Shown here: one piece after another, positions 48,481-58,542 of the stretch
How the letters are laid out: every line of letters begins with the position of its first letter
Numbering within the stretch: position 1 is the first letter of the stretch
Made by a program: the position numbers and the translations under genes
Source of the DNA: Saprospiraceae bacterium
GTDB lineage: Bacteria; Bacteroidota; Bacteroidia; Chitinophagales; Saprospiraceae
DNA length: 64,000 nucleotides
Reading direction: 5' to 3'
Assembly (NCBI GenBank): GCA_016711125.1
Contig: JADJTQ010000003.1
Span: 1,054,001 to 1,118,000 of the forward strand
Notes under the pieces: generated by a model
The model's database searches: none
What the model saw: the letters and a program-made list of their open reading frames with translations, nothing else
Told to the model about the DNA's origin: nothing

Positions 48481-49407
48481 ATGGACAACAGCATTCATAT
48501 AGATGGCCTCTCGATGAATTATCCGAAGACCAATGTGCACGCACTTACCGCATTTTCTCTGAATGTTAAACATGGGGAGTTATTTGGAATTATTGGTCCG
48601 GATGGGGCAGGCAAGACGACTTTATTTCGCATTTTAACCACTTTGATTTTACCAGACACCGGATCTGCTACGGTGGCGGGCTTTGACGTACAAAAGGACT
48701 TCTGGGAAATTCGTAAGATAGTAGGATATATGCCCGGTCGATTTTCGCTCTATCAAGATCTGACCGTCGATGAAAATCTGCGTTTTTTTGCCACAGTTTT
48801 CAAAACGACGGTTGAAGATAATTACCATTTGATCAAGGATATTTATCAACAATTAGAGCCCTTTAAATCGAGGAGAGCAGGAAAATTGTCGGGAGGGATG
48901 AAGCAGAAATTGGCCCTATGCTGTGCCTTGATTCATGAGCCTCGAGTTCTGTTTTTGGATGAACCAACTACGGGTGTCGATCCTGTGTCTCGAAAAGAGT
49001 TTTGGGATATGCTGGTTAAACTCAAGGAAAAGGGAATTACGATACTCGTCTCGACACCCTACATGGATGAGGCCGCAAGGTGCGACCGAATTGCACTCAT
49101 GCAAAAGGGAAAAATTTTGGATGTGGATACCTATGCGGGAATACTAAGAAAGAATTCCAGACCCACTTTGGCTGTGAGTGCAAGAAAGATGTCCGTATTA
49201 TTAAAAGATCTGCGTAAATATCCGAAGAGTGAAAAAGCATATTCTTTTGGTGCTGTTCATCACCTCATTTTTAAAAACAACAGCAATCTTGACCTCGAAC
49301 CTCTCCGGCAATATCTAAAGGAATTAGGTCATCAGGATGTCGAAATGGAAATGATCGATTCTGAAATAGAAGATGTATTTATTGACCTTATGGAAAAAGT
49401 AGCATGA
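48481..49407 (+). CDS. ABC transporter ATP-binding protein (first ATPase)
   Basis: The ATG at 48481 is preferred over the GTG at 48478, giving 308 residues. The complete ATPase shows Walker A (GPDGAGKTT), the Q-loop region, the signature LSGGMKQ, Walker B with LFLDEPTTGVDP, and an H-loop-region residue replaced (STPYMDEA where STHYMDEA is usual). The Pro at the switch-His position may impair hydrolysis. It resembles the first half of the double ATPase YbhF. Its stop codon overlaps the start of the second ATPase. Confidence 0.9.
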   Translation: MDNSIHIDGLSMNYPKTNVHALTAFSLNVKHGELFGIIGPDGAGKTTLFRILTTLILPDTGSATVAGFDVQKDFWEIRKIVGYMPGRFSLYQDLTVDENLRFFATVFKTTVEDNYHLIKDIYQQLEPFKSRRAGKLSGGMKQKLALCCALIHEPRVLFLDEPTTGVDPVSRKEFWDMLVKLKEKGITILVSTPYMDEAARCDRIALMQKGKILDVDTYAGILRKNSRPTLAVSARKMSVLLKDLRKYPKSEKAYSFGAVHHLIFKNNSNLDLEPLRQYLKELGHQDVEMEMIDSEIEDVFIDLMEKVA

Positions 49408-49963
49408 TAGATCAGGTCAGTATATCAACCCGGAATCTTACCAAAAAATTCGGAGCATTTACAGCGGTCGATCGCATATCATTTGAGGTAAAAAGGGTGA
49501 GATTTTTGGTTTTCTGGGTGCTAATGGAGCCGGGAAAACAACGGCAATTCGAATGCTTTGCGGACTTCTTACACCTACGTCGGGTGCAGCAACTGTTGCG
49601 AGTTTTGACGTATTTAGAGAAAGAGAAAAAATTAAGGCTAACATCGGCTACATGAGTCAGAAGTTTAGTCTCTATCCAAATCTGACGGCCATAGAAAATA
49701 TGACGTTTTATGCCGGTGTTTATGGTATGAAAAGAAAGGAAATTCAAATTAGATGATTTATGAGGCTGCTGATCAAGGTATAACGGTTTTTGTTACAACC
49801 CACTATATGGATGGAAGCCGAATACTGTGATCGGGTATCCATTATGGTAGATGGTTCGATCGCTGCTCTTGATAAGCCGGCAGTACTTAAAGATAAATTC
49901 GGGGTGGACTCCATGGATGGTGTATTTATTCAGTTGGCGAGGGGAGCTAAAAGAAGCGAATGA
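49404..49963 (+). pseudogene. Second ABC ATP-binding protein, internally deleted
   Basis: The start overlaps the first ATPase by 4 bp. MIDQVSISTRNLTKKFGAF leads to a one-base deletion in the A5 run at 49490-49494, after which Walker A (GANGAGKTTAIRM) continues in the next frame to KRKEIQIR. At about 49754 the sequence jumps from there to MIYEAADQGITVFVTTHYMD. Roughly 55-60 codons with the LSGG signature and Walker B of a normal ATPase are missing. An extra G at 49813-49814 disrupts the tail. The protein cannot be a working ATPase. Assembly error is possible but less likely for a clean internal loss. Confidence 0.85.
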
Positions 49964-49964
49964 T

Positions 49965-51070
49965 ATGAAGATATTTATCGCATTTATTAGAAAAGAATTT
50001 TGGCACGTACTGCGTGATCGTCGAAGTTTGGTGATTCTTCTGGGTCTACCTGTGGTTATGATGCTTATTTTTGGATTTGCTCTGTCCAATGAAGTAAAAA
50101 ATTCATCGGTAGCGGTATTAGATCTATCTGGGGATGACATTTCAGAACAGATATTGCATCGTCTTGATGCAAGCCAATACTTTCAGATTTCTTATCGTCT
50201 TGAACGCTTCGATGATCTAGAAGCACTTTTTCGCGAAAACAAAGTGATGTTGGGCATCATTATACCTGCTTCCATGCAAGGCAAGCTATTGGGGGAGGGG
50301 GAAACATCAATCCAGGTAATTGGTAACGCTGTCGATCCTAATACGGCCAATACTTCCATGCAATATGTCCGTAGCATTATTGCGGATTATCAAAAAGAAA
50401 TATGGAATGATCGGGAGCTTCCCTATCAGATTGATGTCTCATATCAAATGATGTATAATCCTCAGCTGGAAAGTAGCTGCAATTTTGTACCTGGAGTAAT
50501 GACACTTATTTTGATGTTGTTAGGGGCGATGATGACTTCTGTCTCAATAGTTCGTGAAAAGGAATTGGGTACGATGGAGATTCTCCTGGTTTCACCGATG
50601 CGTCCGTTTTTAGTCATTCTTAGCAAAGCTATCCCTTATCTGGTGCTTTGTTTTATTGACGTTCTCATTATTTTACTGCTTGCCTATACGGTCTTGCAAA
50701 TGCCGATGAGAGGAAGCCTGGCATTACTTCTACTTATGTCGGTATTGTTTATTATCACGACCTATCTTTAGGCTTGTTGATCAGCACCATGGTTGATAGT
50801 CAGCAGGTAGCCATGTTTCTGTCTCTTGTTGGTTTTTTGATGCCAGCGTTGGTATTTGGAGGATTTATGTTTCCGATCGAAAACATGCCGGTTGTATTGC
50901 AAGCGATCAGCAATGTGGTTCCGACCAGGTGGTTTTTTGAAATTCTGAAGATTGTAATGATTAAAGGCCTGGGGTTCGAATTTATTTACAAGCAAGCAGC
51001 GATCTTGAGCGGTATGACTTTATTCTTTTTAGTCGTGGCCATGCGAAAATTTAAAATCAGGTTGATGTAA
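49965..51070 (+). CDS. ABC-2 type permease 1 (frameshift)
   Basis: The ATG at 49965 gives an N-terminal helix (RRSLVILLGLPVVMMLIFGFAL), a large periplasmic domain with SVAVLDLSGDDIS, and five C-terminal helices of the ABC2_membrane_3 type with SIVREKELGTMEILLVSPM. The frame breaks near 50761: CC should be CCC, joining FIITTL to SLGLLISTMVDSQQ. It resembles YbhS/YbhR permeases. One-base correction yields about 368 residues ending KIRLM, and the next permease starts at that stop. Confidence 0.8.
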
Positions 51071-52189
51071 TGAGGAGTCTTGGCTATTTATTGCAGAAAG
51101 AATTTCGACTTATTTTTCGAAATCCAACCATACTTCGGATGATCATGATCATGCCCGTCATCCAATTGATTGTGATACCCTTTGCTGCCGACTATGAGGT
51201 AAAGAATATCAATTTCTTTGCTGTCGACCAAGACCAATCGCCCTATTCGCGAAGGTTAATTCAAAAAATCGGAGCCTCTACCTATTTTAATGAGGTTGGG
51301 AGATCAGCGGATAAAAATATTGCTGTACAAGCTGTCGAACGGTCAGGGAGTGATCTGATTGTTACAATTCCGAGGGGATTTGAAAACGATATTGTCAGTG
51401 GTGATCATGGACGGGTGTTTCTGGAAGCTGATGCAGTGAATGGGGTAAAGGCAGGTTTGGGTGTCAGCTATGCCAGTCAGATTATCAATCAATTTAATCA
51501 GGAGATCAGATCGGAATGGCTACCAGTGATGCCCAGAAGTTATTACCTGTTATTAAAGTAGAGACGGCTTCTGGTATAATCCACATTATAATTATCATTG
51601 GTTTATGGTTCCTGGTATTCTGGCAATTTTGGTGACCATGGTTGGTAGTTTTCTAGCCGCTCTCAATATTGTTTCGGAAAAGGAAGGTGGCACCATTGAG
51701 CAGCTTAATGTGACCCCAATCAAGAAGGGTCATTTTATCTTGGGTAAATTAATTCCTTTTTGGATACTGGGATTGATCTCCGTATCTATTGGGATTGTTG
51801 TTGGTTATGTCATTTATGGACTCTGGCCACAGGGGAGTTTGTTGTCCATCATGATTTTTGCTGCCATTTATTTACTGGCTGTGCTTGGCATTGGCCTGCT
51901 GATCAGCACAATGGCTGAATCACAACAACAAGCTACCCTCATTGCGTTCTTTATAATGATGGTTTTTATATTAATGGGTGGACTGTACACTCCCGTTGAA
52001 AGTATGCCGGATTGGGCAAGGTGGATTGCTATGTTAAACCCACCCACTTATTTTATCCGGGGTATACGTTCCATTTATTTGATGGGTAGCTCACTTTGGG
52101 ACCTTCGGATGGATATAATTATTACCCTTGGATTTGCTGTGTTTTTCAATCTTTTAGCGGTGCTCAATTACCGAAAAACTTCAAGCTAA
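51070..52189 (+). CDS. ABC-2 type permease 2 (two frameshifts)
   Basis: Paralogous to the preceding permease: KEFRLIFRNPTILRMIMIMP at the start, a periplasmic domain, and the EKEGGTIEQLNVTPI signature before the last helices, ending NLLAVLNYRKTSS. Between 51544 and 51576 two single-base changes (one T at 51544-51545, one base near 51573) separate SYY and PVIKVETAS from YNPHYNYHWFMVPG. Corrected length is about 373 residues. The gene ends 10 bp from the convergent GIY-YIG gene. Confidence 0.8.
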
Positions 52190-52199
52190 ATCCGATAAT

Positions 52200-52529
52200 T
52201 TATTTTTCATTATAAATGCTCTGAGTTGAGTGGTTTAACTGCTCAACCAACAGTTCTTTCAGGACTAGCAGATCTTTTTCTTTCTCTTGCTGGTTCAGAT
52301 CATCATCTATTTCTCCCAGAATTTCGAAGACAAAGTTTTCTTCTCCCAATCGATTCCAATCATTCTGTAGTGCTGGATTTCGGTGATTGCCAAATTTCAA
52401 TTCGGCCCGGTGCCGGTTCCAAATGGCAGCCGGATTCATGCTATAATCTATGTAGACCTTATTACTACTTCTGTTGCGGATCACATAGACTCCTGCCGAA
52501 CACTTCATTTCCCGATAAGCTTCCTTCAT
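52200..52529 (-). CDS. GIY-YIG nuclease-superfamily protein
   Basis: The 109 residues contain a GIY-YIG-like core: AGVYVIRNRSSNKVYIDYS (GVY ... VYI), the Arg in WNRHRAEL and the Glu in GEENFVFEIL. This is the minimal fold of UvrC-like or homing-type nucleases. The second Tyr-Ile-Gly is degenerate (IDYS), so activity is uncertain. It lies at the boundary between the efflux operon and the repeat-rich region, convergent with the last permease. Confidence 0.8.
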   Translation of the reverse strand: MKEAYREMKCSAGVYVIRNRSSNKVYIDYSMNPAAIWNRHRAELKFGNHRNPALQNDWNRLGEENFVFEILGEIDDDLNQQEKEKDLLVLKELLVEQLNHSTQSIYNEK

Positions 52530-52606
52530 TTCTTTTTAGTTCGCATATAGATCTAACGGTTAGATGGGTCTAATTGTGTCCTGCGAAGCCCTCGGATGGA
52601 AAAATG

Positions 52607-52965
52607 GAAAGCCCTCCTTCGCTTAAGGCTATGGCGGGCGGTGTTCGGACTACTAAGCCCGGAGGGATTGGTAAGCCGACTTGGTGGATGAGACTAAAGT
52701 GGAAAAATGGAAAGATGGAAAATGGAAAAGTGGAAAAATGGAAAGCCCTCCTTCGCTTAAGGCTATGGCGGGCGGTGTTCGGACTACTAAGCCCGGAGGG
52801 ATTGGTAAGCCGACTTGGTGGATGAGACTAAAGTGGAAAAATGGAAAGATGGAAAATGGAAAAGTGGAAAATGGGAAAGCCCTCCTTCTCCCAAGGCTAC
52901 GGCGGGCGCTGTTCGAACTACTAAGCCCGGAGGGATTGGTAAGCCGACCCTGTGGCAGATTCAAA
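52607..52965. repeat. 134-bp tandem repeat, about 2.7 units (array A)
   Basis: The word GCCCTCCTTC occurs at 52611, 52745 and 52879, an exact period of 134 bp. Units 1 and 2 are virtually identical over their full length, containing GGAAAAATGGAAAG, GGCTATGGCGGGCGGTG and AAGCCCGGAGGGATTGG; unit 3 diverges at CCAAGGCTACGG and continues into unique sequence. Related units recur at 56577-56790 and 57885-58255, always upstream of a copy of the secreted-protein gene. Open frames through it are low-complexity and differ in frame, so the repeat is most likely noncoding. Confidence 0.9.
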
Positions 52966-53238
52966 TCGAATTATAGAAAAAAGGGAGGAATCGAAAAGTG
53001 TAGCGGCGGATCTATTCCACCGGATACCGAATTAAGCTTACAAGGTTTGCCGAGTCAAAGAATTTATACAAGTACATCAATTTATTAAAAGCCAGAATAT
53101 CAACCTTATATAATCAGATGATATTTTTAATATGTTAAGAAAATGTTAATATATTCCATCAGGTAGGACATTCTATCCTGACCGTTCCACAGTAATCTGT
53201 AAACAATCAAATTAATTAAAACGAAAAATCTTAACGAC

Positions 53239-53937
53239 ATGAAAAATATGATCATCCTGACAGTGGCACTTTTGGTTACGATAGCAAACAACCTGACTGC
53301 CAAAGTAAACACAGAGGCCCTCGATTATACCTATTGCAACTGGAACTCCACGTTTGAATATCCGAACAAACACACTTTTTACGCTGGAGAAGATGTCTAC
53401 GTAAAGGTAAAACCTCAGAAACACTACGACATTAATTACATGGAGATCTGGGTAAACAACCAGTACATCCGAAAAGAATCATCCTATCCTTATGAATGGT
53501 GCAAATCTGGTAGTGGAGACAATTATCTACGCAATTTGACCCCCGGCAACTATAAGATTAAATGTAAGATCGTTGACAAATGTGGTGGCTGTCACTATAT
53601 CTACTACGACATCTGTGTGACTGGCGGCAATAATAACTACTGCGATTGGAACTCATGGTATAAATATCCTCAGCATAACAAACACTACAATACAGGTTGT
53701 GACATGTATGTACGGGTAGATTGCCAAAAATATCAGGATATTGAATGGATGGAATTGTACCTGAACAACCAGTGCATCCGCAAAGAGACCTCCTATCCAT
53801 ACGAGTGGTGTAAAGGAAGTGGTAACAGTGATTACAAATTACGGCACATGCAAAAAGGCTGCTACCATCTGAAGGTAAAAATTAAAGACAAGTGCGGTCA
53901 ATACCATGAAAAGAGCTGCACCTTTTACGTCGACTAG
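53239..53937 (+). CDS. Secreted cysteine-rich two-domain protein, copy 1
   Basis: This 232-residue protein has a Sec signal peptide (MKNMIILTVALLVTIANNLT to about residue 22). The mature part is an internal duplication: residues 32-127 and 134-232 share YC(N/D)WNS, a YP...HxY step, D(V/M)YV(K/R)V, QKxxDIxxME, NNQxIRKExSYPYEWCK, LRxxxxGxYxxK and DKCG. Six Cys lie in domain 1 (33, 88, 109, 115, 118, 126) and eight in domain 2. The pattern suggests disulfide-stabilised β-sandwich (Ig-like) domains. I do not recognise the family. Two further near-identical copies lie downstream. There is no T9SS sorting domain, so it is probably periplasmic or released by another route. Confidence 0.85.
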   Translation: MKNMIILTVALLVTIANNLTAKVNTEALDYTYCNWNSTFEYPNKHTFYAGEDVYVKVKPQKHYDINYMEIWVNNQYIRKESSYPYEWCKSGSGDNYLRNLTPGNYKIKCKIVDKCGGCHYIYYDICVTGGNNNYCDWNSWYKYPQHNKHYNTGCDMYVRVDCQKYQDIEWMELYLNNQCIRKETSYPYEWCKGSGNSDYKLRHMQKGCYHLKVKIKDKCGQYHEKSCTFYVD

Positions 53938-53975
53938 TAGAAAACAAACCTTAGAAAAACCATCTGATCATAAAA

Positions 53976-54010
53976 CATCCTGGGAGCGAAAATTCCTGGG
54001 ATGCTTTTTT
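53976..54010 (+). terminator. Intrinsic terminator of copy 1
   Basis: CATCCTGGGA and TCCTGGGATG form a 10-bp stem (two G-T pairs) around GCGAAAAT, followed by CTTTTTTT. The same structure follows copies 2 and 3. Confidence 0.85.
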
Positions 54011-54089
54011 TATTTCAGATTGTAGATTTCAGATTTCGGATTTTTCTTTTTCAGACAACCCAAAATATCAATTCTCTAAAACAAACAAA

Positions 54090-56530
54090 TTATTCGAGAA
54101 AACGATACCGGCAACCTATTCTGACCGATTGAGTTTCGTAGTAATTTTCATAGAGAGCGGTAAAATCAGGTCCAACAATCTCTTCTCTTAGGCCTGAAGT
54201 GTTTAACAAGTCAGTGGCTGAAAAAAGTAATTCGCCCCGGTTTTTCCAAATGGGTATTTTTACGCCAAGATCAACCGATGCGCTCGACAATTGTTTTCCC
54301 TGGGGGGTGTTTTTAGGAGCTAGATAGATGAAGGATAGTTGTAGTTGAGCTTTATTTCTAAAATTCCACTGATTGCTTATTTTAAGATCCCAGGTCAGAT
54401 TATCGGTCTTTTCAATATCAAATGACCGGATATAAGGAAAGAGCAACTCTCCGGAAAAAGCATCGATCTGATTGTTGTACCAATTGAAACTCCCAGTTGC
54501 CTGCCAATTTTTCAGGATATCTTGAGAGACTAATATTTCTGTGCCTAAATTAGAACCGCTGCCAACATTATGGTAGATCTTATTAACAATCGAATATTGG
54601 GTATTTGATGCATCAATGCTGTAAATTCGAATAAAAGGATCAACTATATCCCGGTAATATCCAGAAATAAAAATCGAACCATCCTGCCAGATATGTTTAT
54701 AGGCCGCTTCATAGATTCTCGTGAATTGCGGTCGGACATAAGGATTACCAACCTTCAATAATTCAGGGTCGTCATATTTAGGAAATATCCGGAGATTGGG
54801 TTCTCCTGGTCGATCAATTCGATTATTTAAAAATAATGACAGGTGGTTCGCATCATCCAATTTGAAAGTGAGCCGGATATTTGGGAAAATTCTAAAATAC
54901 TGATAGGCATCATTTTTCGAGTAGTAGATATTGGCGGGGTCAATGTCATATTCTACATACGTTTGCTCTGCTCTGACTCCTCCTTCGATTGAAAATTTGG
55001 ATCGTTCATAGATATAGTTTAGGTAGGCCCCATAAATATTTTCCCTCCAATCTGACCAGCTTCCTAAACCAGGGTAGATGATCGATTGCTCACCTTGTCC
55101 GATTTCATAGGTGACCGGAATTGATCTCCATTGTAATTTTAGACCACTTTCCAATCGGCCATAAGATCCTGGTCTCACATAGTCCAGATTGTATAAGGTG
55201 GTATGTTCGGTTGCAATGATGTGGGTAAAATCTGTGGCTACTCGATAATTCGAGCTATCATTAAGAAAATAGGACTCATCTTCCCACCCACGGGTATATT
55301 GCAGACTGGAAGCAAGTGTGTGGCCAGGCTCATTATATTGATGTTGATAATTTAAGCGGAAATTGAGGTAACCGGTCATCTCATCTTCTTTCCAGTGCCA
55401 GTATCGATACCTGCGTTGGGTGCTTAAATCTATGTATGGTATTTGGGCTGTATCTATATGCCCTTCATAGTCTACGATCGTTGAAAAACTCCATTTGTTG
55501 GCTGAGTTCTGGATCCAATCAATACCTGTCTTAAATATGTAGTGCGTTTGAGTTCGATTTTCCGGCACTTGCGAGATTGTTTGAGATCCATCAGCATATT
55601 TCCGGGTAGTAAATTCATTATTAGGAAGTTTTTTCTGACGGAGGATTTCTGCTGGACAAAGTAGTTGATCTTGTTGCCCGAATAATTCAAATTCAGGCTC
55701 GGAATATATTTAGGATTGACATGATAGGCACCGAGACTGGTTGGAAGGTCTTTCTTTCGGATCGTCAGGTCACCAACGTTAAAAGCGAGACCTACATCGC
55801 CACTCCAGCCTGATCGTTTTTCTTTTTTGTAAATGATGTTGATAATGCCTGCCATCCCAGATGCATCGTACTTGGCTGAAGGATTATTGATGATTTCGAT
55901 CCGCTCAATATTTCCCGCAGGAATATTGTCAAGACTTTTTTGATTACCGAAACCAGTAAGACTCGTTTGCTTGCCATCGGTTAAAATTGCGACTTGATCA
56001 CTACCTCTAAGCATCACTTTACCTTCCTGATCAACACTAACTCCGGGAAGATTTTTCATCAGATCAAGCACGGAACCGCCCGACTGAGATACCTGATCAC
56101 CAACATCAAAGGTTTTTTTATCTAAATCAGATGAGGTAATTGCTCTTTGGGCTTCTACGGTTACCTGGTCTAATTGTAAGGCACCGATTGAAAGAGAGAT
56201 ATCTCCCATGTCATAAGTATTATTCAGACTTCCTACGATCACATCGAGAGTATGAGTCTCATACCCCACGAATGAGACTTCCAATTTATATGAGCCTACC
56301 GGTAAACCAGTTATGATAAAACGACCATCCGTTTCCGAAATACTGCCTCCCAAGGCCTCGCCTCCATTAGGTCGCCTGATGATAATACTAGCATAGGGTA
56401 GGCCTTCTTCTTTATTATCAAGTCGTACTATCCGACCTGACAGTGTCGCGCTTGATTGGCTATAGATCCAGGGAGCCAACATCACCAGAAAAAAGAAAAC
56501 AGAATTCAATCGCTTCAGGTTCACTCGCAT
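54090..56530 (-). CDS. Outer-membrane β-barrel family protein with CarboxypepD_reg domain (frameshift)
   Basis: A signal peptide (MRVNLKRLNSVFFFLVMLAP) is followed by a CarboxypepD_reg domain (LSGRIVRLDNKEEGLPYASI, GSYKLEVSFVGYETH), a plug-like segment (GSVLDLMKNLPGVSVDQEG, IERIEIINNPSAKYDASGMAG) and a long barrel of the OMP_b-brl_3 type ending RIGCRYRFLE. The frame breaks in the T6 run at 55629-55634 (plus strand); one extra base joins QKSSVRKK to LPNNEFTTRKYAD. Corrected length is about 813 residues. Such proteins resemble TonB-dependent receptors; substrate unknown. It lies between copies 1 and 2 of the secreted gene, on the other strand. Confidence 0.88.
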
Positions 56531-56576
56531 TTATTTCAAATCTGTAAATCGAAGGTATTATTTTTCTTGGAAGCGA

Positions 56577-56790
56577 TGGAAAAATGGAAAGCCCTCCTTC
56601 GCTTAAGGCTATGGCGGGCGGTGTTCGGACTGCTGAGCCCGGATCGTTACGCCTACTTCGGAGGAGACTAAAATGGAATATTTGAATGATGGAAAATTGG
56701 AAAGCCCTCCTTTGCATAAAGCTACGGCGGACGAGGTCGGACTGCCAAGCCCGGAGGGATTGGTAAGCCGACCCTGTCGCAGATTTAAAT
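56577..56790. repeat. Diverged units of the 134-bp repeat (array B)
   Basis: Two units related to array A (GGAAAGCCCTCCTT at about 56586 and 56699), separated by 113 bp; the second carries GCTACGGCGGACGAGG and AAGCCCGGAGGGATTGG. They run into the leader of copy 2. Confidence 0.8.
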
Positions 56791-57062
56791 CGCATTATAG
56801 AAAAAAGGGAAGAATCGAAAAATGTAGCGTCAGATCTATGCCGCCGGATCACGAATTGATCTTACAAGGATTGCTGAGACAGTGCTATTTGTACCAACTA
56901 AGTAATTTTGTTAAAAGCAGACTATCAATTGTATATAATTATGTCATATTTTTAATATGTTAAGAAAATGTTAAGATATTTCATTAGGTAGGACATTCTA
57001 TCCTGACGGTTCCACAGTAATCTGTAAACAATCAAATTAATTAAAACGAAAATCTTAACAAC

Positions 57063-57761
57063 ATGAAAAATATGATCATCCTGACAGTGGCACTTTTGGT
57101 TACCATAGCAAACAACCTGACTGCCAAAGTAAGCACAGAGGCCCTCGACTACACCTATTGCAACTGGAACTCCTCGTTTGAATATCCGAACAAACACACT
57201 TTTTACGCTGGAGAAGATGTCTACGTAAAGGTAAAACCTCAGAAGCACTACGACATTAATTACATGGAGATCTGGGTAAACAACCAGTACATCCGAAAAG
57301 AAACATCCTATCCCTATGAATGGTGCAAATCTGGTAGTGGAGACAATTATCTACGCAATTTGACCCCGGGCAACTATAAGATTAAATGTAAGATCGTTGA
57401 CAAATGTGGTGGCTGTCACTATATCTACTACGACATCTGTGTGACTGGCGGCAATAATAACTACTGCGATTGGAACTCATGGTATAAATATCCTCAGCAT
57501 AACAAACACTACAATACAGGTTGTGACATGTATGTACGGGTAGATTGCCAAAAATATCAGGATATTGAATGGATGGAATTGTACCTGAACAACCAGTGCA
57601 TCCGCAAAGAGACCTCCTATCCATACGAGTGGTGTAAAGGAAGTGGTAACAGTGATTACAAATTACGGCACATGCAAAAAGGCTGCTACCATCTGAAGGT
57701 AAAAATTAAAGACAAGTGCGGTCAATACCATGAAAAGAGCTGCACCTTCTACGTTGACTAG
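57063..57761 (+). CDS. Secreted cysteine-rich two-domain protein, copy 2
   Basis: 232 residues, differing from copy 1 only at residues 24 (Ser for Asn), 38 (Ser for Thr) and 81 (Thr for Ser). Signal peptide, the two 96-99-residue repeats and all Cys are conserved. The leader of about 115 bp before the ATG (from GTTAAGAAAATGTTAA) and the terminator after the stop are also conserved. This copy has no frameshift. Such close identity of both domains and flanks indicates recent amplification or ongoing gene conversion. Confidence 0.88.
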   Translation: MKNMIILTVALLVTIANNLTAKVSTEALDYTYCNWNSSFEYPNKHTFYAGEDVYVKVKPQKHYDINYMEIWVNNQYIRKETSYPYEWCKSGSGDNYLRNLTPGNYKIKCKIVDKCGGCHYIYYDICVTGGNNNYCDWNSWYKYPQHNKHYNTGCDMYVRVDCQKYQDIEWMELYLNNQCIRKETSYPYEWCKGSGNSDYKLRHMQKGCYHLKVKIKDKCGQYHEKSCTFYVD

Positions 57762-57796
57762 TAGAAAACAAACCTTAGAAAAACCATCTGATCATA

Positions 57797-57834
57797 AAGC
57801 ATCCTGGGAGCGAAAGTTCCTGGGATGCTTTTTT
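57797..57834 (+). terminator. Intrinsic terminator of copy 2
   Basis: AAGCATCCTGGGA pairs with TTCCTGGGATGCTT, followed by T residues; same position and structure as after copy 1. Confidence 0.85.
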
Positions 57835-57884
57835 GATTTCAGATTGTAAGATTTCAGATTTCGGATTTTTCTTTTTAATGGACT

Positions 57885-58255
57885 ACCAAGCCCAGATGGA
57901 TTGGTACGCCGACTGCGGAGGAGACCAAAGTGGAATATTGAAGCGATGGAAAATTGGAAAGCCTCCTTCTCCCAAGGCTATGGCGGGCGCTGTTCGGACT
58001 ACTAAGCCCGGAGGGATTGGTAAGCCGACCCTGTCGCAGATTCAAATCGAATTATACAAAAAAGGGAGGAATCGAAAAGTGTAGCGGGATCTATTCCACC
58101 GGATCATGGATTTAAGCCCGGGGGGGTAATCCGACAATGCAGGAGACTAAAATGGAATATTGGAAGGATGGAAAATTGGAAAGTGCCTCCTTCGCATAAA
58201 GCTACGGCGGACGAGGTCGGACTACTAAGCCCGGAGGGATTGGTTAGCCGACCCT
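57885..58255. repeat. Diverged units of the 134-bp repeat (array C)
   Basis: At least two units with GGAAAGCCTCCTT (57956) or GGAAAGTGCCTCCTT (58178) and AAGCCCGGAGGGATTGG, plus partial words such as GTACGCCGACTGCGG and AAGCCCGGGGGGG. The segment GAATTATACAAAAAAGGG to GATCTATTCCACCGGATC (about 58048-58106) is a partial extra copy of the leader that normally follows a unit. Confidence 0.75.
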
Positions 58256-58542
58256 GGGGGAGACCAAAATCGAATTATAGAAAAAAGGGAGGAATCGAAA
58301 AGTGTAGCGGCGGATCTATTCCACCGGATATCGAATTAAGCTTACAAGGTTTGCCGAGTCAAAGAATTTATACAAGTACATCAATTTATTAAAAGGCAGA
58401 ATATCAACCTTATATAATCAGATGATATTCTATATGTGTTAAGAAAATGTTAAGATATTTCATTAGGTAGGACATTCTATCCTGACGGTTCCACAGTAAT
58501 CTGTAAACAATCAAATTAATTAAAACGAAAAATCTTAACAAC

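Noticed and set aside
52574..53088. Open frames through the 134-bp repeat
   Set aside because: They shift frame between units, are low-complexity (Lys/Trp-rich), occur on both strands, and run into the leader; best read as noncoding repeat.
52607..58255. Possible CRISPR array
   Set aside because: The unit is 134 bp, with no short direct repeat and spacer structure and no cas genes.
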